DNA from: CAYLHS01 sp964383535
GTDB taxonomy: Bacteria; Actinomycetota; Acidimicrobiia; Spongiisociales; UBA4744
NCBI GenBank assembly: GCA_964383535.1
Contig: CAYLHS010000017.1
Location: 1-34,306 of the forward strand
Length of the DNA: 34,306 nt
Reading direction: 5' to 3'
The stretch's first letter is position 1. Every line of letters begins with the position of its first letter. Below, one piece after another: positions 14,285-22,648 of the stretch. The notes beneath the pieces were generated by a model that saw nothing but the letters and a program-made list of their open reading frames with translations, searched no databases and was not told the origin of the DNA. Both the position numbers and the translations under genes were made by a program.

Positions 14285-15297
14285 CAGTGCTCCTCCACAA
14301 TCGCTTCGATCCGTATCGTTCCTCCGACCAGATCGACGTTCTCGATCCGGACGGCGTGCCGCTCGGTCAAGGTGCGAAACAGGCCGTTGAACATCCCGAG
14401 ACCGACCCCACCGCCAAGTGAAGGCGCCAGGTAGAGAACGAGCCGGTTCACGAGCCCGCCTCGCAGGAGTGAGGCCGCCAGCGTCGGCCCTCCCTCGACG
14501 AGAATCTCCAGTAGTCCCATCTCTGCAAGCGACCGGAGCCCCTCGCCGAGATCTACGGACGTCGTGCCCGAGGGCGGTCGGAGCACGATCGGCTCGCGAG
14601 CGAACACTCGAGACTCGGCGGGAAGCGGTTTCTCGCCCCCGACGACAACGGGGACAGGCTGCGGCCCTTCGTAGCCAGGGAGTCGCACGTCGAGGAGCGG
14701 GTCGTCCGAGCGCAGAGTCCCCGCGCCCACCATGACTGCATCGGCCTCGGCGCGCAGGCGGTGCGCGTCGTGCCGGGCAAGCTCGGGAGTGATCCACTTG
14801 GATGTCCCGTCTGCGGCGGCGACTTGGCCGTCGAGCGTTGCGGCAGCCTTCAACGTGACCCAGGGCAGGCCCACCTGGCGGTGCCTGAAGTACCCGCGGT
14901 CGAGCCGTAGGGCCGCTTCCTCCTCGATTCCAACGATGACATCGATGCCGGCCTCATGAAGGCCCTTGATCCCCTCGCCCGATACCCTCGCGTCGGGATC
15001 CTCGGTCGCGACGACGACCGTGTTGATCCCGGCGGCAATGATCGCCTCCACACACGGCGGAGTGCGACCGTAGTGAGAGCAGGGCTCCAGGTTCACATAG
15101 AGCGTTGCGCCTTCTGCCCGAGAGCCCGCCTGCATGAGTGCGAGCGCTTCCGCGTGCGGCGAGCCGGGTCCGACGTGGCTGCCCGTCCCCACAACTCGAC
15201 CGTCCGTTCCCACGATCACTGCACCGACGCGCGGGTTGGGGTGGGGACGCGCCAGCGCTGCCAGCTCGAGACTGAGGGTCATCCAGCGCTCGTCCAC
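14284..15297 (-). CDS. ribD: Bifunctional riboflavin-specific deaminase/reductase
   Basis: Second and third steps of the pyrimidine branch of riboflavin synthesis. The deaminase half (about 1-145) has zinc ligands in HAEALAL and LEPCSHYGRTPPC. The reductase half has TLDGQVAAADGTSKWIT, ADAVMVGAGTLRSDDPLL and EGGPTLAASLL. I set the start at GTG 15297 because GAAAGG lies 5 nt upstream and the protein then begins MDERWMTLSLELA, as usual for RibD; GTG 15303 is possible but leaves no room for the Shine-Dalgarno. It is the first gene of the FMN-riboswitch operon. Confidence 0.96.
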   Translation of the reverse strand: MDERWMTLSLELAALARPHPNPRVGAVIVGTDGRVVGTGSHVGPGSPHAEALALMQAGSRAEGATLYVNLEPCSHYGRTPPCVEAIIAAGINTVVVATEDPDARVSGEGIKGLHEAGIDVIVGIEEEAALRLDRGYFRHRQVGLPWVTLKAAATLDGQVAAADGTSKWITPELARHDAHRLRAEADAVMVGAGTLRSDDPLLDVRLPGYEGPQPVPVVVGGEKPLPAESRVFAREPIVLRPPSGTTSVDLGEGLRSLAEMGLLEILVEGGPTLAASLLRGGLVNRLVLYLAPSLGGGVGLGMFNGLFRTLTERHAVRIENVDLVGGTIRIEAIVEEH

Positions 15298-15338
15298 GAT
15301 CACCTTTCGTCGGGGCGACCGCGCGCGCAGGCGTACCG

Positions 15339-15453
15339 CCCTCCTTCTCTCATCCGGACTGTCACCGTCGGTCCCGGAGTTTCACCGGGTCCACCCGTGC
15401 GGGGTCGCGGACTTTCACCGCCGGTCGGGAATTACACCCTGCCCTGAAGGGGG
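15339..15453 (-). promoter_or_regulatory. FMN riboswitch
   Basis: The minus strand shows the RFN-element consensus in order: CAGGGCAGGG, ATTCCCGACCGGCGGT, GTCCGCGACCC, GACCCGGTGAAACTCCGGG, ACCGACGGTGACAGTCCGG, ATGAGAGAAGG. The closing helix pairs CCTTC with GAAGG. Between the aptamer and the ribD Shine-Dalgarno lies a GC-rich hairpin-forming stretch (GGGCG...CGCCC) without a U tract, so control is probably at translation. Known to shut down rib genes when FMN is abundant. Confidence 0.96.
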
Positions 15454-15462
15454 CTGAGAACA

Positions 15463-15468
15463 AGTGTA
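15463..15468 (-). promoter_or_regulatory. Candidate -10 box of the rib operon
   Basis: TACACT on the minus strand would start transcription near 15456, just at the first base of the FMN aptamer. No good -35 is visible at the proper spacing. Confidence 0.4.
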
Positions 15469-15502
15469 GTGGCCCGCCATTCGCTTGGAGCCGGCTCGGA
15501 AT

Positions 15503-15530
15503 CGAAGGCGCCGCCGATGGAACGCCTTCG
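15503..15530 (-). terminator. Hairpin after the GGDEF response regulator
   Basis: CGAAGGCG and CGCCTTCG form a perfect 8 bp stem with a 12 nt loop, six bases beyond the stop of the response regulator. There is no U tract. It separates that gene from the rib promoter. Confidence 0.5.
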
Positions 15531-15536
15531 GAGTCC

Positions 15537-16466
15537 TCAGTTCGTCCGGCGATCGATCTCGTAGGCCGAACCTGCAGTCGACTTGGCGAACTCCTTCATC
15601 TCCACGGCGACCGCGGAGGCCTCCCATTGGGAGCCGATGGTGCGATTGCGATTCGTGGCAACACCGATCGAGATCGAGATGATCGGAAATGCGTGCTGCT
15701 CGCCCCTTCGATCACTCACCTCGACGTATCCCCGCAGCGCATCGGCCGTGTCGTAGAAGTCGAGAATCCCGGCGTCGAAGATTCGTATCGTCGCTTCGCA
15801 GAACGCCACGACCGAGTCGGGGTGGACGATCCCCACGAAGTCGTCTCCGCCGATGTGCCCCACGAACACCCTGCGATCCTCGTTCTCGGCGGCCGCCTCG
15901 AGCAGCGCGTGCGCGGTGAACTTGATGACCTGGTCGCCCCGCATGAACCCGTAGTGGTCATTGAACGACTTGAAGTTGTCGAGGTCCGCGTGGACGATCG
16001 CCAGCGGCCCCCGCTCTGCAACCCTGCGTTCCATCTCCTCCGAGATTCTGAAGTTGCCTGGCAGCCCTGTGAGGGGCGACACGTCACGCATGGTCTGCGA
16101 ACGCCGAATCACGGCTTTGACTCGTGCGACCAGCTCATCGACGTCGAACGGCTTGTTCACGTAGTCGTCGGCACCCAGATCGAGGCCCCGGATTCGGTCC
16201 TCCGGCATCGTCCTCGCCGTCAAGAGAATGACCGACGTGTTTGCGGCGGAGGGGTGCACGCGAAGGCGGCGGAGTACGTCGAACCCGTCGAGCTCCGGCA
16301 TCATCACGTCCAGCAGCACGAGATCGGGCGGGTCGTTCATCACCGCCTCGAGCGCTTGCCTGCCGTTGCTCGCCTCGGCCACCTCGAAACCCTCCAGCTC
16401 GAGGTTCACTCGTACGAACTGGAGAATGTCGGGGTCGTCGTCCGCGACCAGGATCCGTTGCACCAT
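15537..16466 (-). CDS. Response regulator with degenerate-type GGDEF domain
   Basis: A 309-residue PleD-like two-domain protein. The receiver domain (1-120) has the acidic pocket DDD (9-11 region), phospho-acceptor Asp53 in LLDVMMPELDG, Thr83 and Lys105 in NKPF, all intact. The second domain (about 130-300) is GGDEF-like: PLTGLPGNF, then HADLDNFKSFNDHYGFMRGD and the signature GGDDF (206-210) in place of GGDEF or GGEEF. It may make cyclic di-GMP or act as a sensor; I cannot tell. A GAGG lies just before the ATG. No partner kinase is adjacent. Inference: phosphorylation may control c-di-GMP and thereby pili, since pil genes lie in the same region. Confidence 0.85.
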   Translation of the reverse strand: MVQRILVADDDPDILQFVRVNLELEGFEVAEASNGRQALEAVMNDPPDLVLLDVMMPELDGFDVLRRLRVHPSAANTSVILLTARTMPEDRIRGLDLGADDYVNKPFDVDELVARVKAVIRRSQTMRDVSPLTGLPGNFRISEEMERRVAERGPLAIVHADLDNFKSFNDHYGFMRGDQVIKFTAHALLEAAAENEDRRVFVGHIGGDDFVGIVHPDSVVAFCEATIRIFDAGILDFYDTADALRGYVEVSDRRGEQHAFPIISISIGVATNRNRTIGSQWEASAVAVEMKEFAKSTAGSAYEIDRRTN

Positions 16467-16474
16467 CCGTTCCT

Positions 16475-17134
16475 CTACTCCACTGAAGCTCTCAGGTCTC
16501 TCACCGCGGCCACCGGATCCGGGCTCCGGAACACGGAGGTGCCGGAAACGAACACGTCCACTCCCGCATCCCGCGCCGCCCGGGCGGTGTCGGTGGTGAT
16601 ACCGCCGTCGATCTCTATATCGGTCGAAAGCCCCCGAGAATCAATCAACTTTCTTGCCGCCTCCACCTTCTCGAGCGTCGGATAGGCGAAGGATTGGCCT
16701 CCGAAGCCCGGTTCCACCGACATCACGAGCAGCAGATCGGCCAGTTCGACGAAAGGCTCCACGGCCTCGAACGGGGTCACGGGATTCAGTGAGAGCCCGA
16801 ACGCCAAGCCCGCATCTCGAGCCCGCTTCGCCGTTTCGGTGGGATCGGGATACACCTCGATGTGGACCGTGACGAGATCGGCACCGGCTCCTCGAAGGGA
16901 CTCGAAGTAGACGTGCGGGTTGGTGGTCATCATGTGGCAGTCGAAGAAGAGCGATGTCGCCTTCCTCAACGACGCGATCACCGGGATGCCCAGACTGAGA
17001 TTCGGAGCGAAGTGGCCGTCCATGACGTCGATGTGGAGAAGCTCGACATACGGCTCGACCTTCGCAACGTCATCGGCGAGGTGCGCAAAGTCCGCGGCAA
17101 GGATGGAGGGGGCGATCCGGGCGGGTTGCATCAT
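16475..17134 (-). CDS. rpe: Ribulose-phosphate 3-epimerase
   Basis: Interconverts ribulose 5-phosphate and xylulose 5-phosphate in the pentose phosphate pathway; ribulose 5-phosphate also feeds RibB nearby. The 219-residue TIM barrel shows APSILAADF, HIDVMDGHFAPN, FDCHMM, MSVEPGFGGQSF and IEIDGGI, with metal-binding His and Asp residues in place. Two ATGs start the frame; a TACACT box lies 6 nt before the second (17131), which therefore may be the start on a leaderless mRNA. Confidence 0.96.
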   Translation of the reverse strand: MMQPARIAPSILAADFAHLADDVAKVEPYVELLHIDVMDGHFAPNLSLGIPVIASLRKATSLFFDCHMMTTNPHVYFESLRGAGADLVTVHIEVYPDPTETAKRARDAGLAFGLSLNPVTPFEAVEPFVELADLLLVMSVEPGFGGQSFAYPTLEKVEAARKLIDSRGLSTDIEIDGGITTDTARAARDAGVDVFVSGTSVFRSPDPVAAVRDLRASVE

Positions 17135-17137
17135 CCG

Positions 17138-17143
17138 AGTGTA
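17138..17143 (-). promoter_or_regulatory. Candidate leaderless -10 box of rpe
   Basis: TACACT on the minus strand, in the 15 nt gap after fmt, ends 3 nt before the first rpe ATG and 6 nt before the second. No clear -35. Confidence 0.35.
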
Positions 17144-17149
17144 TCGGCT

Positions 17150-18049
17150 CTAGGTCAACGTTCCGGTCTTGTGCCCCAGGGCCCACGAGTCGGCACTCAT
17201 TCTCCGACCGCCCTCCGGCTGGACCTCCAACAACTCCAAGACCCCCCGGCCGGTCCCCAGCAGCACCCGGGCACCTTCGCTGGAAATGCGGCCCGGCGGA
17301 ATCGACCCGCCGACCGGCCGAGCACGCCACACTTTCAGACGGGCGCCGTCCACGAACCCGTACGCGCCACCCCGAGTGGTCGAGGCGCGAATCACGCGGT
17401 CCAGGAGGTCTGCGTCGTCGGTGACAACCAACCGGCTGTCGGTCTTGTCGAGTCGATCAGCGTAGGTGGCCGCCTGTTCAGGTTGCGGCACTGCCTGCAA
17501 CCGTCCCTCCAGGTACGGGTGCAGTGTCTCGACCAGCAAGTGCGCCCCGACCTGCGCCAACCTCGCGGTGAGGGTGGCCGCGTCTGTCTGATCGTCGATG
17601 GGGACACGCGTCGATGACAGCGTCGGACCTGTGTCGAGTCCAGGATCGAGCCGCATGACCGTGACGCCGGTCTCCGTGTCGCCTGCAAGGATGGCCCGTT
17701 CGACCGGAGCGGCCCCTCTCCAGCGTGGCAGCAGGGAGAAGTGCACATTCAGAAAGCCGGAGGGAACCGCGTCGAGCGCCGGCTCGGGAATGATGCGCCC
17801 GTAGGCGACGACCACGGCGATGTCGACAGCGGCATCGCGCACGATCGATTCGATGTCGGCGGATCGGTGGGGCTGCACCACCTCTATGCCGAGTCCGGAC
17901 GCGGCCATCTTGACGGGGGAGCTCTCCAGGCGCTTGGATCGCCCGCGTGGCTTGTCGACCCTGGTGACGACGACGACGACATCTTCCGCGATCGCCTCCA
18001 GCGTCGGAACGGCGGCCGCAGGCGTGCCGAGGAACGCGATCCTCGTCAC
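17150..18049 (-). CDS. fmt: Methionyl-tRNA formyltransferase
   Basis: Formylates initiator Met-tRNA using 10-formyl-tetrahydrofolate. The 299-residue protein has MTRIAFLGTPAAAVPTLEA at the N-terminus, the catalytic stretch LNVHFSLLPRWRGAAPVERAI, and DPGLDTGP, followed by the smaller OB-like C-terminal domain (about 205-299). GTG 18049 overlaps the def stop as GTGA. It pairs functionally with def, which removes the formyl group. The rRNA methylase rsmB that follows fmt in many actinobacteria is absent; rpe comes next. Confidence 0.96.
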   Translation of the reverse strand: MTRIAFLGTPAAAVPTLEAIAEDVVVVVTRVDKPRGRSKRLESSPVKMAASGLGIEVVQPHRSADIESIVRDAAVDIAVVVAYGRIIPEPALDAVPSGFLNVHFSLLPRWRGAAPVERAILAGDTETGVTVMRLDPGLDTGPTLSSTRVPIDDQTDAATLTARLAQVGAHLLVETLHPYLEGRLQAVPQPEQAATYADRLDKTDSRLVVTDDADLLDRVIRASTTRGGAYGFVDGARLKVWRARPVGGSIPPGRISSEGARVLLGTGRGVLELLEVQPEGGRRMSADSWALGHKTGTLT

Positions 18050-18543
18050 GAGCCGAGTCCCAGTGCCTCCTCGCGCAGTTCTCGCAGCACTTGCTTGCGA
18101 GTGCGACGATCGAGGCGCTCGATCAACAGCGTCCCTTCGAGGTGATCGATCTCATGCTGCAACACGCGTCCGAGAAGCTCCTCCCCGGCGTACTCGACTT
18201 CACTCCCGTGCTCGTCGAGCCCTCGTGCCCTCGCAAACGCCGGCCGCTCGATCTCCCAGAACCGGCCGGGTACCGACAGGCAGCCTTCATCGAACACCCA
18301 CACGCCGGACGTCTCGAGGAGTTCAGGGTTGATCAGCACCTTCGGCCCATCTCCTGCGTCGAAGACGACGACCCGCCTAGAGATACCGATCTGCGGAGCG
18401 GCGAGGCCCACGCCCGGAGCGTCGTACATCGTCTCGATCATGTCATCGACGAGGCGCCGAATGCCGTCGTCGATACGCTCGATCTCCTTCGCCCTGGCCC
18501 GCAGAACGGGGTCGCCAAGGGTGCGGATGGGGAAGATGGCCAT
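18046..18543 (-). CDS. def: Peptide deformylase
   Basis: Removes the N-formyl group from new proteins. The 165-residue metalloenzyme has the three PDF motifs: GVGLAAPQIG, EGCLSVPG (metal-binding Cys) and QHEIDHLEG (two metal-binding His and catalytic Glu). I chose ATG 18543 because the family begins MAIFPIRTLGDPVLR; an earlier start in frame adds 13 unrelated residues inside priA. No Shine-Dalgarno is visible, but a TATTCT box is 8 nt upstream. Confidence 0.96.
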   Translation of the reverse strand: MAIFPIRTLGDPVLRARAKEIERIDDGIRRLVDDMIETMYDAPGVGLAAPQIGISRRVVVFDAGDGPKVLINPELLETSGVWVFDEGCLSVPGRFWEIERPAFARARGLDEHGSEVEYAGEELLGRVLQHEIDHLEGTLLIERLDRRTRKQVLRELREEALGLGS

Positions 18544-18551
18544 GGAGCAAG

Positions 18552-18579
18552 AGAATAGCTCACAGGTCGAGAGGGTCGA
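18552..18579 (-). promoter_or_regulatory. Candidate leaderless promoter of def
   Basis: Minus strand TCGACC (18574-18579), 16 nt, TATTCT (18552-18557), 8 nt, ATG. Both boxes match consensus at 4 of 6. It overlaps the last codons of priA. Confidence 0.4.
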
Positions 18580-20266
18580 CATCGACCCTCACGGTGCTCC
18601 CTGCCTCCCGGAGTGCCGTCACCGCGGCGCGCAGCGATCGTTTGGCGGCCGTCAGATCTCTGCCCTGGATGAGCCACCGCAGCGTCCCATGCCGGTCCGC
18701 AGGGCCGTAGACGGTCGCCTCCTCGCCCAGGTCCGAAAGCAGTCGTCGTGTGCTCTGAGTCTCGCCCGACACCTCCACCACGATCACCTCACCGGTGGGA
18801 GGAAGGCCGAACTCCCGCCGTCGCAGCAGCTCTCCCTTCAGATACGGGATCGGATCCCCGTTGCGAATCGCTTCGAGTACGGGATGCCCTGGGATGCTCG
18901 TCTGGACGATGAGGTGTCGGCCGCGGCCGAATGGGATGGCGCGTGCCAGGCGTCCGACGATTCGCAGCGCCTCCTCCCCCGCGTTGTAGGCGCTTCCGAG
19001 GACGAGCCCGTCCATGTCCACGACGAGGCCGAGCGCGACCGCGTCGAGGAGCGGGATGTCTCGCTCAGTCCCCACCCAGATGCCGGCGTTGCTGCCGACG
19101 GCCCCCACACGGTCTCCGAACAACCTGCGGAGTACCTCCGTCACCCGTCCCACGCCGGCGCCGAGCGGTTCGAACCCTCGGCCACCACACCTCGAGCATC
19201 CGCCGAGGGCCGCCCCGCATCGAGTGCACTCGTCTCCCGGTTCCGGTCGCGCTCCGCAGGATGGACACACCCGCAGGGTCTTGCACGACACACACCGGAA
19301 GGCGGGGGCATACCCATGGCGATGACTGAAGACGAACACACGACCGTCGCGGGCCAGTGTGCCTGCAACCGTTCGCTTGGTGTGCTCTGCGATCAGCCCT
19401 GTGCCAGGCGGGTCGTCACGGCGATCGACGATCTCGACGGGCGGCCAGGCCCGGGTGGCACGCCGCCGGATATCCACACCCGATGCAACGATCCGTGTGC
19501 TCGGCACGGCGCCCGCGTAGACGAGGTCGAACCGTTCGATCAGGGCGCGACGGTGCACGACCTCACGGGCATGAACGGTTGGCGTCTGGCGGTCCTTCAT
19601 CGCCCGCCGCCCCTCCTCGACCAGCATCGCGACACTCAGGTCCGCAATCGGCCAGAAGGCGATCCGGTGTGTTCCCACCGCCACCTTGCCCGGCGACAGA
19701 CACACGCCCTGCCATGCCGCGGTGACGTCCCTGGCCTCTGATGTCGGCAGGATCTCCACAACACGGACGCCGATACGAGAGCGAAGCGCGGAGGCGAAGG
19801 TGGAGGCCTCTATCGCCGTGGGAAGGATCACCATTCCCGAGCGGTCACCGTCCACGGCCTCCGCCACCAGATCCACGGCATCAGACGTCTGGTTCGTGAT
19901 GACATACGTCGATCGAGCGTGACCTGCATGACCCGCCGTGGCCCGGAGCACTCCTCCCCGCGGGAGGTTGGGTGGTCCAGAACGGGGCAGCATCGCGGCG
20001 ACCGGTGCAACGTAGTACGCGGCCGCCCACTTGAGCGTCCTGAGGAGAGCGTCGGTGAAGATGGCAACGGGTGAAGAAGCGGCCTTGATCGCCTTCAGGT
20101 TGGATGGATCCCCGTCGCCGACCCCGACCACCCATCCTCTGACGACTCGCCGGCCCAATGGGACCCTGACGATCTGCCCCACCGAGATGGTCTCGTCGGC
20201 GGCATAGCGGAATCCTTCGTCGACAGCGAAGGTCGGGACGTCTGGGACGACCCTGGCTACCCTCAG
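18560..20266 (-). CDS. priA: Primosomal protein N' (PriA), helicase-motif-deficient actinobacterial type
   Basis: A replication-restart protein by homology. The N-terminal fork-binding region starts RVARVVPDVPTFAVDEGFRYA. A four-pair Cys zinc region lies near the middle-to-end (CVSCKTLRVCPSCGA, then CTRCGAALGGCSRCGG). The Walker A GSGKT and the DEEH box of active PriA are not present; VHAREVV and the zinc region remain. Loss of helicase motifs is known for actinobacterial PriA. The start is uncertain: CTG 20266 follows an AGGGAGG and overlaps the metK stop as CTGA; the only ATG (20311) lies inside metK and adds 15 unrelated residues. From CTG the protein has 568 residues. Confidence 0.85.
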   Translation of the reverse strand: MRVARVVPDVPTFAVDEGFRYAADETISVGQIVRVPLGRRVVRGWVVGVGDGDPSNLKAIKAASSPVAIFTDALLRTLKWAAAYYVAPVAAMLPRSGPPNLPRGGVLRATAGHAGHARSTYVITNQTSDAVDLVAEAVDGDRSGMVILPTAIEASTFASALRSRIGVRVVEILPTSEARDVTAAWQGVCLSPGKVAVGTHRIAFWPIADLSVAMLVEEGRRAMKDRQTPTVHAREVVHRRALIERFDLVYAGAVPSTRIVASGVDIRRRATRAWPPVEIVDRRDDPPGTGLIAEHTKRTVAGTLARDGRVFVFSHRHGYAPAFRCVSCKTLRVCPSCGARPEPGDECTRCGAALGGCSRCGGRGFEPLGAGVGRVTEVLRRLFGDRVGAVGSNAGIWVGTERDIPLLDAVALGLVVDMDGLVLGSAYNAGEEALRIVGRLARAIPFGRGRHLIVQTSIPGHPVLEAIRNGDPIPYLKGELLRRREFGLPPTGEVIVVEVSGETQSTRRLLSDLGEEATVYGPADRHGTLRWLIQGRDLTAAKRSLRAAVTALREAGSTVRVDVDPLDL

Positions 20267-21432
20267 GTCGCCTCCCTCACGAGCACCTCGGTCATGTCGG
20301 TCTGCTCCCATGGGAACTCCGCCCTGCCGAAGTGACCGTACGCAGAGGTCGGCGTGTAGATCGGACGACGAAGGTCCAGTCTGCGAATGATCGCCTCAGG
20401 TCGAAAGTCGAACACCTCGTTGGCGATCTCATTGAGCCGTACCGGATCGATCTGCTCCGTCTCGAACGTCTCGACGCGTACGGAGAACGGTGTCGCCCGA
20501 CCGATCGCATAGGAGAGCTGCACCTCACACTCGTCTGCGAGCCCGGCTGCAACGATGTTCTTGGCGGCATGGCGAGCGGCGTAGGCGGCCGAACGATCGA
20601 CCTTCGTGGGGTCTTTACCCGAGAAGGATCCTCCGCCATGACGAGCGGTCCCGCCGTAGGTGTCCACGATGATCTTGCGGCCGGTGAGCCCGGTGTCCGC
20701 TTCAGGTCCTCCCACCTCGAACCGTCCACTCGGATTCACGAGAATCTCCACACCGTCATGCTCGAGTCCCTCGATGACCGGAGTGATCACGGTCTCCGCC
20801 AGGTCCTCCCGCATGCGATTCTGGTCGATGCCCGGCTTGTGCATGCTGGAGATCAGGATCCGGCGTGCGGCGACCGGCGTGCGACCTTCGTACTCCAGCG
20901 TCACCTGGGTCTTCCCGTCGGGCCCGAGGTAATCGAGGATGCCTTCCTTGCGCACGAATGCGAGTCTGCGAGCCAGCCTGTGGGCGTAGTCGATCGGTGC
21001 AGGCATGAGTTCAGGCGTCTCACGCACGGCATACCCGAACATGATGCCCTGATCCCCTGCACCGAGATGATCCAGCGGATCCGTCGCGCCCCGCCTCGCC
21101 TCCAGAGAGTCGACGACACCTCCGGCTATGTCGGGGCTCTGCTTGCCGATCAGGTCCTCCACGGAACACGTCGCTGCTGAGAAGCCCTCGCCGTGGTCGT
21201 AGCCGACGGCCGCGATCGCGGACCGGGCGATCCCGTCGACGTCGACCCTGGCATCGGAACCGATCTCGCCGGCGACCAGCACCCGCCCGCGGGTCACGAG
21301 CGTCTCGCACGCGACTCGCCCGTAGGGATCCTGGGTCAGCACCGCGTCGAGGATTCTGTCGGAGATGCGATCCGCGACCTTGTCAGGGTGACCTTCGGTG
21401 ACCGACTCGGATGTGAAGAACCATTTGACCAT
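20263..21432 (-). CDS. metK: S-adenosylmethionine synthetase
   Basis: Makes SAM from methionine and ATP. The 389-residue protein has the expected motifs SESVTEGHPDKVADRISD, GAGDQGIMFGYA, and the P-loop-like GGGSFSGKDPTKVDRSAAYA. Length is normal. The frame is open far upstream but that is antisense-type noise over coaBC; the family start FFTSESVTEGH fixes ATG 21432. A TATACT box is 7 nt upstream, so the mRNA is probably leaderless. SAM supplies the rRNA methylase and others. Confidence 0.97.
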   Translation of the reverse strand: MVKWFFTSESVTEGHPDKVADRISDRILDAVLTQDPYGRVACETLVTRGRVLVAGEIGSDARVDVDGIARSAIAAVGYDHGEGFSAATCSVEDLIGKQSPDIAGGVVDSLEARRGATDPLDHLGAGDQGIMFGYAVRETPELMPAPIDYAHRLARRLAFVRKEGILDYLGPDGKTQVTLEYEGRTPVAARRILISSMHKPGIDQNRMREDLAETVITPVIEGLEHDGVEILVNPSGRFEVGGPEADTGLTGRKIIVDTYGGTARHGGGSFSGKDPTKVDRSAAYAARHAAKNIVAAGLADECEVQLSYAIGRATPFSVRVETFETEQIDPVRLNEIANEVFDFRPEAIIRRLDLRRPIYTPTSAYGHFGRAEFPWEQTDMTEVLVREAT

Positions 21433-21439
21433 GGCGGGC

Positions 21440-21445
21440 AGTATA
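21440..21445 (-). promoter_or_regulatory. Leaderless -10 box of metK
   Basis: TATACT on the minus strand, 7 nt before the metK ATG, inside the 44 nt coaBC-metK gap. The flanks (CGTATACTGCC) match those of the infC promoter. No good -35. Confidence 0.5.
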
Positions 21446-21476
21446 CGGGGGAGGGCACGGTAGACCCCATCCCATC

Positions 21477-22646
21477 TCAGCGACGGGGAGTCGCCTTTCG
21501 CCGAATGAGGTCCAGGAGCCGTCCGGCCACCTCGTCCTTGGACAGGATCGGCCATTCCTCGGCGTTCCCATCGGTGTCGAAGACGGTCACCTGGTTCGTG
21601 TCCGTTCCGAAGCCCGAACCGGCAGCCGTGATGTCGTTGGCCACGGTCAGGTCGGCTCTCGCCGCTTTGACGCGGGCGCCCTCGACCGGCCCGGCCTCCG
21701 CCGCGAAACCGACTATGAACGGCCGATCGGCGTCGCCCACGCCGAGTCCGCCGAGGATGTCGACAGTTGGCGCGAGTTCGAGCCGAGGCGGCCCATCGGC
21801 TCTCCTGATCTTCGTCGGCTGCGGGTCTGCCGGTCGGAAGTCGGCCACCGCCGCTGCCATGACGACGACATCGCAACCGTCCACGCTTCGCCCGACAGCA
21901 TCGGCCATCTGTTGGGCAGTTTCCACCGGCACGATGGTCACTCCCGGCGGCACCGGGAATGCCGAGGCGCTCACCAGCACCACGTCCGCACCCCTTCTCG
22001 CTGCCGCCCGGGCGATGGCGTACCCCATCTTGCCGGTAGATCGGTTCCCGATGAAGCGCACAGGGTCGATTGGCTCTCGCGTCCCCCCCGCCGTCACGAG
22101 AAAGCGCCACCCTTCCAGACTCGGGTCGAGCATCGCGGCCACCGCAACGAGTATCTCGTCAGGTTCCACCATCCGTCCCTCACCGACATCGCCTCCTGCG
22201 AGCGCGCCCGACGTCGGCCCGACGAAGCGGCAGCCGTCCTCACGCAACGTCGTGACGTTTCGTTGTGTAGCCGGATGCTCCCACATCTCGGTATGCATGG
22301 CGGGGGCGAACAGGACCGGTGCCTTCGTAGCCAGCAACGTTGCCGACAGGAGGTCGTCACCGAGACCACCGGCCGCCTTCGCGATCGTCGTCGCCGTCGC
22401 CGGGGCGACCACGATCGCTTCGGCCCACTGCCCTAATTCCGTATGGGGGCTGATCGCGCCGAAGAGATCGGTGTGAACTCGATTGCCGGTCACGGCGGAG
22501 AACGTCTGCGACCCCACGAAATGCTGAGCCGCGTCGGTCATCACCACCCTGACGTCGGCACCCTCTTCAACGAGCCGCCTCGCGAGAAACACCGCCTTGT
22601 AGGCGGCGATACCTCCGGTGACACCGAGGAGGATCCGGCGCTGCAT
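21477..22646 (-). CDS. coaBC: Phosphopantothenoylcysteine decarboxylase / synthetase
   Basis: Two consecutive steps of coenzyme A synthesis. The CoaC flavoprotein half (about 1-180) has LGVTGGIAAYKA, the active-site His in SPHTELGQW, and PAMHTEMW. The CoaB half (about 190-389) starts RFLVTAGGTREPIDPVRFIGNRSTGKMG and ends with KIRR and NDI. In the CoaC substrate flap the usual Cys of an A-C-G-D-V-G type motif is replaced: the sequence is ALAGGDVGEGRM. This may be usual for the lineage or may change the reduction step. It is 2 nt after rpoZ. Confidence 0.95.
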   Translation of the reverse strand: MQRRILLGVTGGIAAYKAVFLARRLVEEGADVRVVMTDAAQHFVGSQTFSAVTGNRVHTDLFGAISPHTELGQWAEAIVVAPATATTIAKAAGGLGDDLLSATLLATKAPVLFAPAMHTEMWEHPATQRNVTTLREDGCRFVGPTSGALAGGDVGEGRMVEPDEILVAVAAMLDPSLEGWRFLVTAGGTREPIDPVRFIGNRSTGKMGYAIARAAARRGADVVLVSASAFPVPPGVTIVPVETAQQMADAVGRSVDGCDVVVMAAAVADFRPADPQPTKIRRADGPPRLELAPTVDILGGLGVGDADRPFIVGFAAEAGPVEGARVKAARADLTVANDITAAGSGFGTDTNQVTVFDTDGNAEEWPILSKDEVAGRLLDLIRRKATPRR

Positions 22647-22648
22647 GT

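Noticed and set aside
14285..14797. Longer ribE reading from upstream
   Set aside because: The region is ribD in another frame; riboflavin synthase begins at MFTGIVE.
21433..22110. Longer metK reading from upstream
   Set aside because: The extra part overlaps coaBC and is Gly/Arg-rich noise; metK begins at MVKWFFTSESVTEGH.
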